Shown: piece after piece, positions 18,301-26,764 of the stretch
Numbering within the stretch: position 1 is the first letter of the stretch
Layout: every line of letters starts with the position of its first letter
Assembly: GCA_048499455.1 (NCBI GenBank)
Contig: JASNZV010000026.1
Span: 21,653-85,652, forward strand
Source: CFX5 sp023384495
GTDB taxonomy: Bacteria > Chloroflexota > Anaerolineae > Caldilineales > Caldilineaceae
DNA length: 64,000 nucleotides
Direction of reading: 5' to 3'
Translations under genes and position numbers: made by a program
The notes under the pieces: model-generated
Seen by the model: the letters and a program-made list of their open reading frames with translations, nothing else
Databases searched by the model: none
What the model was told of the DNA's origin: nothing

Positions 18301-19092
18301 TCATGGCCAGCAAGGTTCGTCGAGTGGCCGTTGTGTCAGGCTGAGGGGCGTTACCCCGCTCATGTCCAGGTCAATGCGATAACGACCCCACGGGATGAAA
18401 AAGTAGGTGTAGCCGCGCAAGCAAACCTGGCTGCCCACCTGATTGGCCGTGTCAAAATCAAGTTCGCCAGCAGGGCGTACTTGACGTACATCCTCAAGCG
18501 CCAGCCGCTGCACCCAGAGGCCGGTAATCCGATAGGTGAATTCGGCTGCGCGCCGGGCGTTGATGGCCAGACGCAGGTCTTCCCCGTGCGGTTGTGGTTG
18601 GGGTGGCTCCAATAGTCGGGGCAATAGCGCCCACGGCAACACAAACACGACCAGGATGAACCCGAGGCGCAGCCGCCTTGCCCGCTCGCCCCAGCGAAAG
18701 CCTATCGCGAGGATACGCCAAAGCACACTGGCCACCAGCCATAGCAACCAGAGCATAAGCCAGTTGAGCGCAAAGTCGAGCGGGGTGATGACCGCTTGCC
18801 CCTCAAAATCCACCGTGGCAAAGGGGCGTGGATAGCCGCGCCAGCCGAGGCAGCCTTGTGGGCAACCGGCAAAATGCGCCGGTGTTTCAAAGAGATAGAA
18901 GCTTGCAATCGAGAGGAGAAGCGAAACCAGCGCCAGGCCGGCGCCTAGACGAAACCAGTGGCGGGTCTGCTGTCGCCACCAGATCAAGACCAACAGCGCC
19001 AACAAGAGCGCCAGCCCAGCCAGGAGCGCATCCTGCCAGCCAGCAAATGAGACCCAATCGGTCGACCATTCGGGAAGTTGTGCGTCAAACAT
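18301..19092 (-). CDS. Membrane protein, unknown function
   Basis: 263 residues. The first half has five hydrophobic helices (DALLAGLALLLALLVLIWW, LGAGLALVSLLLSIASFYLF, WLMLWLLWLVASVLWRIL, LGFILVVFVLPWALL and a shorter one), with a Cys-containing loop (FAGCPQGCLGWRGYPRPF). The last 90 residues are soluble and end in WGRYRIDLDMSGVTPLSL. No family recognised. It is convergent with the beta-helix gene, with only 12 bases between them, and divergent from the aspS leader. Confidence 0.65.
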   Translation of the reverse strand: MFDAQLPEWSTDWVSFAGWQDALLAGLALLLALLVLIWWRQQTRHWFRLGAGLALVSLLLSIASFYLFETPAHFAGCPQGCLGWRGYPRPFATVDFEGQAVITPLDFALNWLMLWLLWLVASVLWRILAIGFRWGERARRLRLGFILVVFVLPWALLPRLLEPPQPQPHGEDLRLAINARRAAEFTYRITGLWVQRLALEDVRQVRPAGELDFDTANQVGSQVCLRGYTYFFIPWGRYRIDLDMSGVTPLSLTQRPLDEPCWP

Positions 19093-19248
19093 TGCCTGTT
19101 ATTATAGGGTGGGGCGCGGCGACGCGCCAACTTTGGCGTACAGACGGCTCGAACACACGCCCCGTGTTTGTGGTCTGCCTGGCCGTTATTCCGCAGGCGC
19201 CGCGGTATCTGGGGCGTTCGAGAAGCCCCCCTTGCAGGCCCGCGCACT

Positions 19249-19278
19249 TTGACAGGCTTGCGGGAGACATGATAGACT
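19249..19278 (+). promoter_or_regulatory. Sigma70-type promoter for the T-box/aspS unit
   Basis: TTGACA (19249-19254), an 18-nt spacer and TAGACT (19273-19278). Transcription would start about 19285, just before the first bases of the T-box leader. Confidence 0.6.
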
Positions 19279-19307
19279 GGCCGGAGCTAAATCCAACAAC
19301 AGGCGTT

Positions 19308-19606
19308 GACAGGGAGATGTTGCCGAGTCAACCCGGCGCACAGAGAGCGATGCCCAGGCTGTAAGCGTCGCCGCCGGCCCTTGGCAGTGACACCCTCGAG
19401 CCGACCGGTGAACGGGATCAATCGCCCCAGTAGCCGGCCTCCGGGTTGCGCCCGTTGACGCGCATCGATCTCATCCCAGCGTCACCCCCGTGGCAAGGGA
19501 AAGAGGTCGGCAAAGGCCCTTGTCGCCGCCGGCGGCGGGCAAATGGTGGTGGCACCACGAGTGGCGATTCAGCCCTCGTCCTCCAGTGAGGACGGGGGCT
19601 TTTTGT
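19308..19606 (+). promoter_or_regulatory. T-box riboswitch, aspartate type by inference
   Basis: The leader of aspS has the parts of a T-box. A long stem I carries AGAGAGCGA in its distal part (19342-19350) and a GAC triplet at 19403-19405 that can serve as Asp specifier. The conserved T-box/antiterminator segment AATGGTGGTGGCACCACGAG lies at 19543-19562. It contains TGGC (19551-19554), complementary to the GCCA end of tRNA-Asp. The competing terminator is at 19572-19606. Uncharged tRNA-Asp would pair and favour antitermination. The specifier was read by eye and needs a covariance-model fold. Confidence 0.8.
19572..19606 (+). terminator. Rho-independent terminator of the T-box leader
   Basis: AGCCCTCGTCCTC pairs with GAGGACGGGGGCT around a CAGT loop and is followed by TTTTTG. 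The left arm overlaps the region that would join the T-box antiterminator, as expected for a T-box switch. Confidence 0.85.
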
Positions 19607-19638
19607 TTGGTTGGGGCATTCGGCGATTCGAGGAGAAA

Positions 19639-20967
19639 ATGATGTCAACGATGCCAGGCGCGGCGCGGGTCCGCACAACAGAGATTGGCCAACATGTGGG
19701 GGAGCGAGTCCGCCTGCTGGGCTGGCTGCACAATGTGCGCCGGCTGGGGGGCGTCAACTTTGTGATTCTGCGCGACGGGTGGGGAACTGTGCAGGCGGTC
19801 ACCGAGCCAGAGAGCGAGCTGGCCGCCCGGTTGGGGGCTGAAGTCGGCGTTGAGAGCGTCATCGCCCTCGACGGCGTGGTGGTGCAAGAGCCGCAAGCGC
19901 CTGGCGGCTACGAGCTGCACCAACCGCGCGTCGAGGCGCTCACGCCGGTCGACGAGCCGCCGCCGGTAACCATTAGCAAGCGGGCGGTCAACGCCAGCCT
20001 GCCCAGTCAGCTCGACCACGCCGTCGTGGTCAATCGCCACCCGGCGCGGCGGGCGCTCTTCCGCCTGGCCGCGGGCGTGATGCACGCCTTCCGCGCCACG
20101 CTCGACGCACAGGGTTTCACCGAGGTGCAGACGCCCAAGATCGTCGCCTCGGCCACCGAAAGCGGCGCCAATGTCTTTGCCATCGACTACTTTGGGCGCC
20201 CCGCCTATCTGGCCCAGAGCCCCCAGTTCTACAAACAGATCATGGTCGGCGTCTTTGAGCGCGTCTATGAGGTGGGGCCGGTCTTCCGCGCCGAGCCGCA
20301 CGACACGACCCGTCACATCAACGAATATGTCAGCCTTGATGTGGAGTTTGGCTTTATCGAGGATCACGGTACGGTCATGCGGCTGCTGCGCGAGGTGCTG
20401 GCCGGCATCTTCACCCACTTGCAGACGGCGCTGGCCGCTGAGCTGGCGCTGGTCAACGCCACGCTCCCTGGGCTGCCGGTGGAAATTCCCCACATCCATT
20501 TTGCCGACGCCAAGGAGCTGATCCTGCGCCTGCATGGGGTAGACGAACGCAGCGAACCCGACCTGTCACCCCAGGATGAACGCTGGCTGGGCGAATGGGC
20601 GCAGCGCGAACATGGCAGCGACTTCCTCTTTGTGACCGGCTACCCCATGAGCAAGCGTCCCTTTTACACCCATCCCGACCCGGCGCGTCCAACCTACTCG
20701 AACTCGTTCGACCTGCTCTTCCGCGGCACGGAATTGGTGACGGGCGGCCAGCGGCTCCACCGCTACGGTGACTACCTGGCCGCGCTGGCGCGGGCCGGGC
20801 TGCCCACCGCGTCCTTCGAGCGCTATCTCGAAGCCTTCCGCTATGGAATGCCCCCCCACGGCGGCTTTGCGATTGGCTCCGAACGGCTGCTTATGCAATT
20901 GACCGGCGCACCCAACGTGCGCCTGACGACGCTCTTCCCGCGCGACCTCAACCGGCTGACGCCGTGA
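19639..20967 (+). CDS. aspS: Aspartyl-tRNA synthetase, archaeal-type (possibly non-discriminating)
   Basis: 442 residues. The N-terminal OB fold is HVGERVRLLGWLHNVRRLGGVNFVILRD. Class II motif 2 is VFRAEPHDTTRHINEYVSLDVEFG and motif 3 is GGFAIGSERLLMQLTGAPNVR with the AspRS-like ending TTLFPRDLNRLTP. The length (about 440) and lack of the bacterial GAD insertion place it in the archaeal/eukaryotic AspRS group, which often also charges tRNA-Asn and then needs GatCAB. AGGAG at 19631-19635 fits either ATG 19639 or the adjacent ATG 19642. Expression is likely set by the upstream T-box. Confidence 0.92.
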   Translation: MMSTMPGAARVRTTEIGQHVGERVRLLGWLHNVRRLGGVNFVILRDGWGTVQAVTEPESELAARLGAEVGVESVIALDGVVVQEPQAPGGYELHQPRVEALTPVDEPPPVTISKRAVNASLPSQLDHAVVVNRHPARRALFRLAAGVMHAFRATLDAQGFTEVQTPKIVASATESGANVFAIDYFGRPAYLAQSPQFYKQIMVGVFERVYEVGPVFRAEPHDTTRHINEYVSLDVEFGFIEDHGTVMRLLREVLAGIFTHLQTALAAELALVNATLPGLPVEIPHIHFADAKELILRLHGVDERSEPDLSPQDERWLGEWAQREHGSDFLFVTGYPMSKRPFYTHPDPARPTYSNSFDLLFRGTELVTGGQRLHRYGDYLAALARAGLPTASFERYLEAFRYGMPPHGGFAIGSERLLMQLTGAPNVRLTTLFPRDLNRLTP

Positions 20968-20988
20968 GTGAGTAGAGTGGCCCAGGGG

Positions 20989-21017
20989 TTGACAGCGTTG
21001 CCGCTCTATACTACACT
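20989..21017 (+). promoter_or_regulatory. Sigma70-type promoter for the DUF29 gene
   Basis: TTGACA (20989-20994), a 17-nt spacer and TACACT (21012-21017), about 75 nt upstream of the DUF29 start codon. Confidence 0.5.
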
Positions 21018-21094
21018 TCTCGCCAGCAAGGCGGCGCCAACGGCTGGGGCAAGCGCCTCGGCGCGCCCGTCCCCTTGCCTGACCGGAGGGGTTC

Positions 21095-21553
21095 ATGAGC
21101 CAATCAACCGCATTGTATGAAACCGATTTTCACGCCTGGGCGCAGCGCCAGGCAGCGTTGTTGCGCCAGGGCAATTACGAACAATTGGACGCCCAACACC
21201 TCCTCGAGGAGATCGAGGATATGGCGGGGAGCCAACGGCGTGCGCTGGCGAGCCGGCTGCAGGTGCTCATCAGCCACCTGCTGAAATGGGAGCACCAACC
21301 TGAGCTTCGCTCGCGTAGTTGGATGGCGACCATCCGCGTTCAGCGCGCCGAAATCTCCGATCTACTGGCTGACAATCCAAGCCTGCATCCTCAGTTGGCG
21401 ATGTTTGTCGAGCGGGCCTGGCCCAAGGCTCGCGAGTTCGCCTGGGCGGAGACAGGGTTGCCGCTTGCCGCGTTTCCGGTTGAATGTTCGTATGCAGTTG
21501 AACAGATCCTCGATCCGAGTTTCCCCGTGGGGATCTCCGAACAGGCGTCATGA
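21095..21553 (+). CDS. DUF29 family protein
   Basis: 152 residues: YETDFHAWAQRQAALLRQGNYEQLDAQHLLEEIEDMAGSQRRALASRLQVLISHLLKWEHQPELRS is the characteristic opening of DUF29, an all-helical family common in Cyanobacteria and Chloroflexota. Its function is unknown. GGAGGGG lies just before the ATG. The gene has its own promoter and is followed at once by a dispersed repeat, so it appears to be a single-gene unit. Confidence 0.88.
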   Translation: MSQSTALYETDFHAWAQRQAALLRQGNYEQLDAQHLLEEIEDMAGSQRRALASRLQVLISHLLKWEHQPELRSRSWMATIRVQRAEISDLLADNPSLHPQLAMFVERAWPKAREFAWAETGLPLAAFPVECSYAVEQILDPSFPVGISEQAS

Positions 21554-21572
21554 CTTGCGGTCACCGAAAGCG

Positions 21573-21763
21573 ATGAAAATGGCGGCGTACAGCAGGAACA
21601 CAGAGCACACCGAGGAGACACAGAGATACACAGAGTTCGGCGCTGTGTACCCTCATACCAGATGCACAGAGTTCGCTGCTGTGTATCCATCATATCAGTA
21701 CACTGAGATTTTTCTCTGTGTTCTCTGTGTAGTCTCTGCGCCCTCTGTGTTACGCTGTTCTGT
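21573..21763. repeat. Dispersed inverted repeat, family P2 (CTCTGTG type), copy 1
   Basis: The element begins ATGAAAATGGCGGCGTACAG and ends GTTACGCTGTTCTG. Its ends are complementary runs built of ACACAGAG and CTCTGTGT. The same two ends occur in reverse order at 51508-51635, which shows a dispersed family. It fills most of the gap between the DUF29 gene and the next small gene. Confidence 0.75.
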
Positions 21764-21807
21764 ACGATTTCCAGATTAGACCTTGAAACGAGTTCCAGGA
21801 GTATCCA

Positions 21808-22113
21808 ATGCCTATCAGCACATCCAACTTTGGCGATGAACGTGATGGCAAATACAGCGAATACGAACGAGCCGATCTTTATGACCAGGAAGTGATCGAG
21901 GTGGCCGGGTTGGACGCCGCCACGGTCGAAAGTCTGCTCAAAAAGTTGGGCGGCGGCGTGGTGGAAAAGCACCAGCAGATCGAAGGGTTGGGGTGGAAGG
22001 CGACCATCCGCCCGCTGGAGAGCGGCGTCGCGGTCACGTTTGACGCCCACGACGAGCTGCTCGAAGACCTGCTGCGTCGCTTCGAAGAGATGGCGGATCG
22101 CGCCGCGCGTTAG
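21808..22113 (+). CDS. Small acidic protein, unknown function
   Basis: 101 residues, strongly acidic, beginning MPISTSNFGDERDGKYSEYER. The second part has an alternating pattern that suggests a compact alpha/beta domain (TVESLLKKLGGGVVEKHQQIEGLGWKATIRPLES, then ELLEDLLRRFEEMADRAAR as a terminal helix). AGGAG stands before the ATG, and codon use matches its neighbours, so it is probably a real gene. I do not recognise the family. The next gene begins 115 bases downstream. Confidence 0.65.
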   Translation: MPISTSNFGDERDGKYSEYERADLYDQEVIEVAGLDAATVESLLKKLGGGVVEKHQQIEGLGWKATIRPLESGVAVTFDAHDELLEDLLRRFEEMADRAAR

Positions 22114-22227
22114 CGATTTGAACAACCCAGTTGTTTGACGATGGACGCCCACGCCACCGGTCGATTTGCAATGTTGTTTTGTTGAAGATGCGCTAGGCAA
22201 GGCAAACCCATCACCCGACCCAAACCT

Positions 22228-23217
22228 ATGCCCAAATCCACCGTTCGCGCCGGCAGCAATATCGCCTTTATCAAGTATTGGGGCGTGGCGGACGCCGCCC
22301 TCAACGTCCCCCTCAACAATTCCATCAGCATGACGCTGGCCGAGGCCCACACCACCACGACGGTCGAATGGGTGGACGCTGGCTCGTTGGCGCAGGACGA
22401 AATCACACTCGATGGCGTCCGCCTGGATCAGCAGGGCGCGCAACGGTTGGTTCGCCACCTGGATCGGCTGCGGGCGCTGGCCGGCGTGTCGCATCGGGCG
22501 CGCGTCGTCAGCCGCAACAATTTCCCCATGGCGTCGGGGATCGCCAGCTCGGCCAGCGGTTTTGCCGCGCTCACTGTGGCCGGCTGCCGGGCGCTGGGGC
22601 TGGAACTGGACGCTGCCCGACTCTCGGCATTGGCCCGCCGTGGCAGCGGGTCGGCCAGCCGCAGCCTCTTTGGCGGCTTTGTGGAATGGGCGCGCGGCCA
22701 CGACAACGCCAGCAGCGTCGCCCACCCGCTCCACGAGGCCGGTCACTGGGCGTTGTACGATGTCGTGGCTGTGGTCAGCGCGGCCGAAAAGGCCATCAGC
22801 AGCGAGGGGGGACATCGGTTGGCCGCCACCAGCCCGCTGCTGTCGGGCCGGCTGGCGACGCTTCCCCATGCGCTCGAAGAGACGCGCCGCGCCATCGCCG
22901 AGCGCGACCTGCGCCGGCTTGGCCCGGTCATCGAACAGGACGCGCTTGCCATGCACGCCGTGATGATGACCAGCACGCCCAGCCTGCTCTATTGGCAGCC
23001 CGGCACGCTGGAGATCCTCCATGCCGTTCGCCGGTGGCGACATGAGGGGCTGCCGGTCTACTTCACGATTGACGCCGGGCCCAACATCCATCTCATCTGC
23101 GAAGCGCATGACGCCGAGACCGTACGCAACCTGGCTGCCGACTTGCCGTCGGTTCAGCAGGTGATTGTCAGCGGGCCAGGACCGGGCCCGCTGGTGTTGG
23201 CGGCGCATCTGTTTTGA
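22228..23217 (+). CDS. mvaD: Mevalonate diphosphate (or phosphomevalonate) decarboxylase, GHMP family
   Basis: 329 residues. The blocks are GSNIAFIKYWG, VPLNNSISMTL, the ATP loop NFPMASGIASSASGFAAL, SGSASRSLFGGFVEW with the conserved Arg, and FTIDAGPNIH with the catalytic Asp. The enzyme decarboxylates a phosphorylated mevalonate to an isopentenyl phosphate. Classical diphosphate enzymes read YWGK; here the Lys is Val20. Phosphomevalonate decarboxylase is known from the Chloroflexota member Roseiflexus, so the monophosphate is a possible substrate (inference). No other mevalonate gene is in the window. It is followed closely by pepT. Confidence 0.88.
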   Translation: MPKSTVRAGSNIAFIKYWGVADAALNVPLNNSISMTLAEAHTTTTVEWVDAGSLAQDEITLDGVRLDQQGAQRLVRHLDRLRALAGVSHRARVVSRNNFPMASGIASSASGFAALTVAGCRALGLELDAARLSALARRGSGSASRSLFGGFVEWARGHDNASSVAHPLHEAGHWALYDVVAVVSAAEKAISSEGGHRLAATSPLLSGRLATLPHALEETRRAIAERDLRRLGPVIEQDALAMHAVMMTSTPSLLYWQPGTLEILHAVRRWRHEGLPVYFTIDAGPNIHLICEAHDAETVRNLAADLPSVQQVIVSGPGPGPLVLAAHLF

Positions 23218-23236
23218 ACCAACACGGGACTTCTTC

Positions 23237-24487
23237 ATGAACGAAACCATCTTGCACGACCTCGAAAGCCGTTTTCTGCGTTATGTGCAGATCGATACGC
23301 AGAGCGACGAACGCTCGGACACCGCGCCCTCTACAGCCAAGCAGCTTGACCTGCTGCGGCTGCTCGAAGCCGAACTGAACGAACTGGGCGCAAGCGACGT
23401 GCGCCTCACCGACTATGGCTGCGTGCTGGCGACCATCCCCGCCACGCCCGGCCACGAGCGCGCGCCCGTCGTCGCCTTCCTCGCCCATGTGGACACCGCG
23501 CCCCAGTTCAGCGGAACGGGCGTCAAGCCGCTCGTCCACCGCAACTACAACGGCGCGCCGATTGTGCTGCCCGACGACCCGAGCCAGGTGTTGGACCCCG
23601 CGCAGCTGCCCTATCTGGCTCAGAAGATCGGCGAAGACATCATCACCGCCAGCGGCGCGACCTTGCTCGGCGCCGATGACAAGGCCGGTGTCGCCATCTG
23701 CATGACCCTGACGCGCCACCTGCTGCAGAACCCGCAGATGCCGCATGGCCCTGTCCGCATCTGCTTCACGCCCGACGAGGAGATCGGGCGCGGGGTGGCC
23801 CACCTGAGCCTGGCTGATCTGGCGGCCAACGTGGGCTATACGCTCGACGGCGGCGAGGTAGGCGAGCTGGTCTACGAGTCTTGGTCAGCGGACAAGGCCG
23901 TGGTCAAGATTACCGGCGTTTCGATTCACCCCGGCTATGCGCGCGACAAGCTGGTCAACGCCCTGCACCTGGCGGCCACCATCGTCATGACCTTGCCCCA
24001 GCACACTCGCACACCCGAGACCACCGATGGCCGCAATGGTTTCATCCACCTCTATCGCATGAGCGGGGACGCCGCCGAAGCGGAGCTGCACTTCATCCTG
24101 CGTGACTTTGAGCGCGAGGGGTTGGTCGCCCACGGTGAACTCTTGCAGGCCGTATGCCGGGCGGTGGCGCTGGGCGAACCACGCGCGCGCGTTGAGTGCG
24201 CGATTACGCCGCAGTATCGCAACATGCGTTACTGGCTTGAAGACGACATGCGCCCGGTGGAGTTGGCGCGCCAGGCCATGGAAGAGGCCGGCATTACGCC
24301 CATCATGCAGCCGATCCGCGGCGGCACCGACGGCTCGCGCCTGACCGAAATGGGGCTGCCGACGCCCAACCTCTTCACCGGCATGCAGGAATTTCACGGC
24401 CCGCTCGAATGGGTGAGCGTGCATGACATGGCGAAGGCGGTCGAAGTCTGCGCCAATCTCGTGCAACGGTGGGCGAACGAACGGTAG
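23237..24487 (+). CDS. pepT: Peptidase T-like M20 aminotripeptidase
   Basis: 416 residues from ATG 23237. The M20 zinc ligands are visible: FLAHVDTAP (His, with the catalytic Asp), LGADDKAG (bridging Asp), FTPDEEIGRG (general base and ligand Glu), GYTLDGG, and NLFTGMQEFHGPLE near the end (His). SIHPGYARDKLVNA and PIRGGTDGSRLTEMGLPTPN are PepT-specific blocks. It removes the N-terminal residue from tripeptides in the cytoplasm. Length matches the family (about 410). It starts 19 bases after the decarboxylase stop and may share its transcript, although the functions are unrelated. Confidence 0.93.
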   Translation: MNETILHDLESRFLRYVQIDTQSDERSDTAPSTAKQLDLLRLLEAELNELGASDVRLTDYGCVLATIPATPGHERAPVVAFLAHVDTAPQFSGTGVKPLVHRNYNGAPIVLPDDPSQVLDPAQLPYLAQKIGEDIITASGATLLGADDKAGVAICMTLTRHLLQNPQMPHGPVRICFTPDEEIGRGVAHLSLADLAANVGYTLDGGEVGELVYESWSADKAVVKITGVSIHPGYARDKLVNALHLAATIVMTLPQHTRTPETTDGRNGFIHLYRMSGDAAEAELHFILRDFEREGLVAHGELLQAVCRAVALGEPRARVECAITPQYRNMRYWLEDDMRPVELARQAMEEAGITPIMQPIRGGTDGSRLTEMGLPTPNLFTGMQEFHGPLEWVSVHDMAKAVEVCANLVQRWANER

Positions 24488-24494
24488 CCATCGG

Positions 24495-25250
24495 GTGCCA
24501 TCGTCACCATGCGCCAGCGCACGCCGATTTGTCGTCCTGTGTTTGCTGTCTGTCTTGCTGTTCTTGAGCGCCTGCCAACCTATTCGCCCACAGCCTGAAA
24601 CTTTGACCATGCCAACGGATCACCCGACGACGCTATCGCATCCCCTCACCTATCTGGCGTTGGGCGATTCCTACACCATCGGCCATGGTGTCGATGAAGC
24701 CGAACGCTGGCCCGTACAACTGGCCGACCAGTTGCGCGGCCAGGGCATTCCTCTGGCCGACCCGTTGATCATTGCCCGCACGGGCTGGACGACCGCTGAG
24801 CTTCAACATGGGATCACGCAGCGCAACCCAATCGGCCCGTTCGACCTGGTGACGTTGCTGATCGGCGTCAACAACCAATACCGGGGGCGCAGCGCGGCTG
24901 AGTATCGCCAAGAATTCGGCGCATTGCTCGACCAGGCCATCGCCTTTGCCGGCGGTGACCCGCAGCGGGTGATCGTGCTGTCGATCCCAGACTGGGGCGT
25001 CACCCCCTTCGCCGCCGGGCGCGACCGCGCCGAGATTGCCGCCGAGATCGACCAGTTCAACGCGATCAACCGGGCGGCGGTGGCCAATGTTGGGGCGCGC
25101 TATGTGGATGTGACGCCCATCTCGCGGCGGGCGGCGGAAGATACAACCCTGTTGGCCAGCGACCAGCTCCATCCGTCGGGGGCCATGTATACGGCCTGGG
25201 TGGCGCTGGTGTTGCCTGAGGCGGCGGCCGCGCTGGACGGTAGACGATAG
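24495..25250 (+). CDS. SGNH/GDSL-type hydrolase lipoprotein
   Basis: 251 residues from GTG 24495. A basic start and hydrophobic core end in LFLSAC, a lipobox, so it is probably an exported lipoprotein. The SGNH blocks follow: YLALGDSYTIG (catalytic Ser), a conserved Gly near ARTGWTT, LLIGVNNQYRG (Asn), and DQLHPSGAMY (Asp and His). The family hydrolyses acyl or acetyl esters; substrate unknown. The ATG at 24509 is out of frame, which is why GTG was chosen. It begins 7 bases after pepT. Confidence 0.85.
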   Translation: MPSSPCASARRFVVLCLLSVLLFLSACQPIRPQPETLTMPTDHPTTLSHPLTYLALGDSYTIGHGVDEAERWPVQLADQLRGQGIPLADPLIIARTGWTTAELQHGITQRNPIGPFDLVTLLIGVNNQYRGRSAAEYRQEFGALLDQAIAFAGGDPQRVIVLSIPDWGVTPFAAGRDRAEIAAEIDQFNAINRAAVANVGARYVDVTPISRRAAEDTTLLASDQLHPSGAMYTAWVALVLPEAAAALDGRR

Positions 25251-25281
25251 ACGATGGACGATAGACGGTGGACGACAGATG
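25236..25281 (+). repeat. Short degenerate tandem repeat (GACGATAGAC units)
   Basis: About four imperfect 10-14-bp units of the type TAGACGATGGACGA run from the end of the SGNH gene into the gap before the histidine kinase. They could mediate slippage; no other role is visible. Confidence 0.5.
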
Positions 25282-25283
25282 CT

Positions 25284-26657
25284 ATGAACCCGGACTACAA
25301 CATCCCGCTCTTTGCCGATATTACAGACGACGAGTTGTTTTGGCTGATCGACAACAGCGTGGAGCAACAACTGGCGCCCGGTGATTATTTCGTGCGCGAG
25401 CACGAGCCGACGCGCCACTTTTACATTGTGCTCGAAGGCGAGTTGCAGGTGATCCGCACCATCAACGGCCAGGAGACGGTGGTGGGCACCACCCCGCGCG
25501 GGGTCATGGGGGGCGAGGTGTGGCTCCTCACTGGAGAGAAGAGCGGGGCCACCGTGCAGGCGATCGCGCCGACGCGGCTGATGATCTTTGAGTATGCGCA
25601 GTTTTTGCAGATCTTCAGCCACGCGCCGCCGGTGGGCGCGCAGATCGTGCGGACGGCGGCGGCGCGGCTGCATGGGATCGCAACCTATGTCACGCATCAG
25701 GAGAAGCTCGCCGCGCTGGGCAAACTCTCGGCGGGGTTAGCCCACGAGCTCAACAACCCGGCCTCGGCGGCGCGGCGGGCGGCCGGCGCGTTGCGCAATA
25801 CGCTGCCCCCGCTCTCGGCAAAGACGCTCAAACTCAGCCAATGGAAGCCGTCGCCCGATCAGCTTGACGAGTGGGTGCGCTTCCAAGGGACGCTGGCCAC
25901 GCGGGCGCGCACGGTGCTACCCCTGTCGGCGCTGGACCAGAGTGACCGTGAGGATGCCATGCTCGCCTGGTTGGAGCGTCAGCGCATTGAAGACGCCGAT
26001 GAGATGGCCACCACCTTTGTCACTGCCCAGGTTGCGCCCGACGAACTGGCGGCAATGGGGGCGGGGCTGCCGGCGGATGCGCTGCCCGACCTGTTGCACT
26101 GGCTCGACGCCGCGTTGAGCGCGTCGGGCCTGCTCGACGAGATCGAGCAGAGTACGCGGCGGATTGCCGATCTGGTGGCGGCAGTCAAAGAATATACCTA
26201 TATGGACCGCGGCGCGCTGCAAGAGGTCAACATCCACCGCGACCTGGAGAATACGCTGGTGGTGCTCCGTCACAAGCTGAAGCAGATTCAGATCGACCGC
26301 CGGTTTGACCCCAACCTGCCCCTGATTTTGGGACACGGCAGCGAACTCAACCAGGTGTGGACCAATCTGATCGACAATGCGATCGACGCCCTCCAGGGAC
26401 AGGGGGTGATTCAGCTCATCACCCGTTGCGAGAATCGCTTTGTCATGGTGGAGGTGGCCGACAACGGGCCGGGCATCCCCCCGAATGTATTGCCGCGCAT
26501 CTTCGACCCATTCTTTACCACCAAAGGCGTGGGCGTAGGCGCCGGGATGGGGCTGGATATGGCCTACCGGATTGTCAGCCAGCACAACGGCAGCATCGAA
26601 GTCCAGTCGACGCCGGGGCAGACCCGTTTTATCGTCCGCCTGCCGGCAGGCCAATAA
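25284..26657 (+). CDS. Sensor histidine kinase with N-terminal cyclic-nucleotide-binding domain
   Basis: 457 residues from ATG 25284. Residues 1-125 form a Crp-like cNMP-binding barrel (APGDYFVREHEPTRHFYIVLEGELQVI ... GGEVWLLTGEKSGATVQA). The H-box is KLAALGKLSAGLAHELNNPA with His154. The C-terminal catalytic domain shows the N box (NLIDNAIDAL), DNGPGIP and GAGMGLDMAYRI. There is no transmembrane segment, so it is a cytoplasmic sensor. The effector bound by the barrel is unknown. No response regulator is adjacent; the nearest receiver is 14 kb away at 40276. It is convergent with the RIO kinase. Confidence 0.9.
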   Translation: MNPDYNIPLFADITDDELFWLIDNSVEQQLAPGDYFVREHEPTRHFYIVLEGELQVIRTINGQETVVGTTPRGVMGGEVWLLTGEKSGATVQAIAPTRLMIFEYAQFLQIFSHAPPVGAQIVRTAAARLHGIATYVTHQEKLAALGKLSAGLAHELNNPASAARRAAGALRNTLPPLSAKTLKLSQWKPSPDQLDEWVRFQGTLATRARTVLPLSALDQSDREDAMLAWLERQRIEDADEMATTFVTAQVAPDELAAMGAGLPADALPDLLHWLDAALSASGLLDEIEQSTRRIADLVAAVKEYTYMDRGALQEVNIHRDLENTLVVLRHKLKQIQIDRRFDPNLPLILGHGSELNQVWTNLIDNAIDALQGQGVIQLITRCENRFVMVEVADNGPGIPPNVLPRIFDPFFTTKGVGVGAGMGLDMAYRIVSQHNGSIEVQSTPGQTRFIVRLPAGQ

Positions 26658-26681
26658 GGGAAAGAACGCTATATTCTACTT

Positions 26682-26761
26682 TGAACGCAAAGATGCAGAG
26701 ACGCAAAGAAGAGGCTAAACCAACAGCCTGGCGTCTTTGCTTCTCTGCGTCTTTGCGTCTG
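26682..26761. repeat. Long imperfect palindrome (GCAAAGA/TCTTTGC), family P2-like
   Basis: ACGCAAAGATGCAGAGACG on the left pairs with CTCTGCGTCTTTGCGT on the right around AGGCT/AGCCT inner arms. It sits between the convergent histidine kinase and RIO kinase genes and could form a hairpin in both transcripts. The word use resembles the repeats at 21573 and 51508, but the sequence is not the same. Confidence 0.65.
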
Positions 26762-26764
26762 TCG

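Noticed and set aside
21391..23250. 619-codon minus-strand frame over the decarboxylase gene
   Set aside because: It runs antisense through DUF29, a repeat, the small acidic gene and a well-supported GHMP enzyme; no domain is visible.
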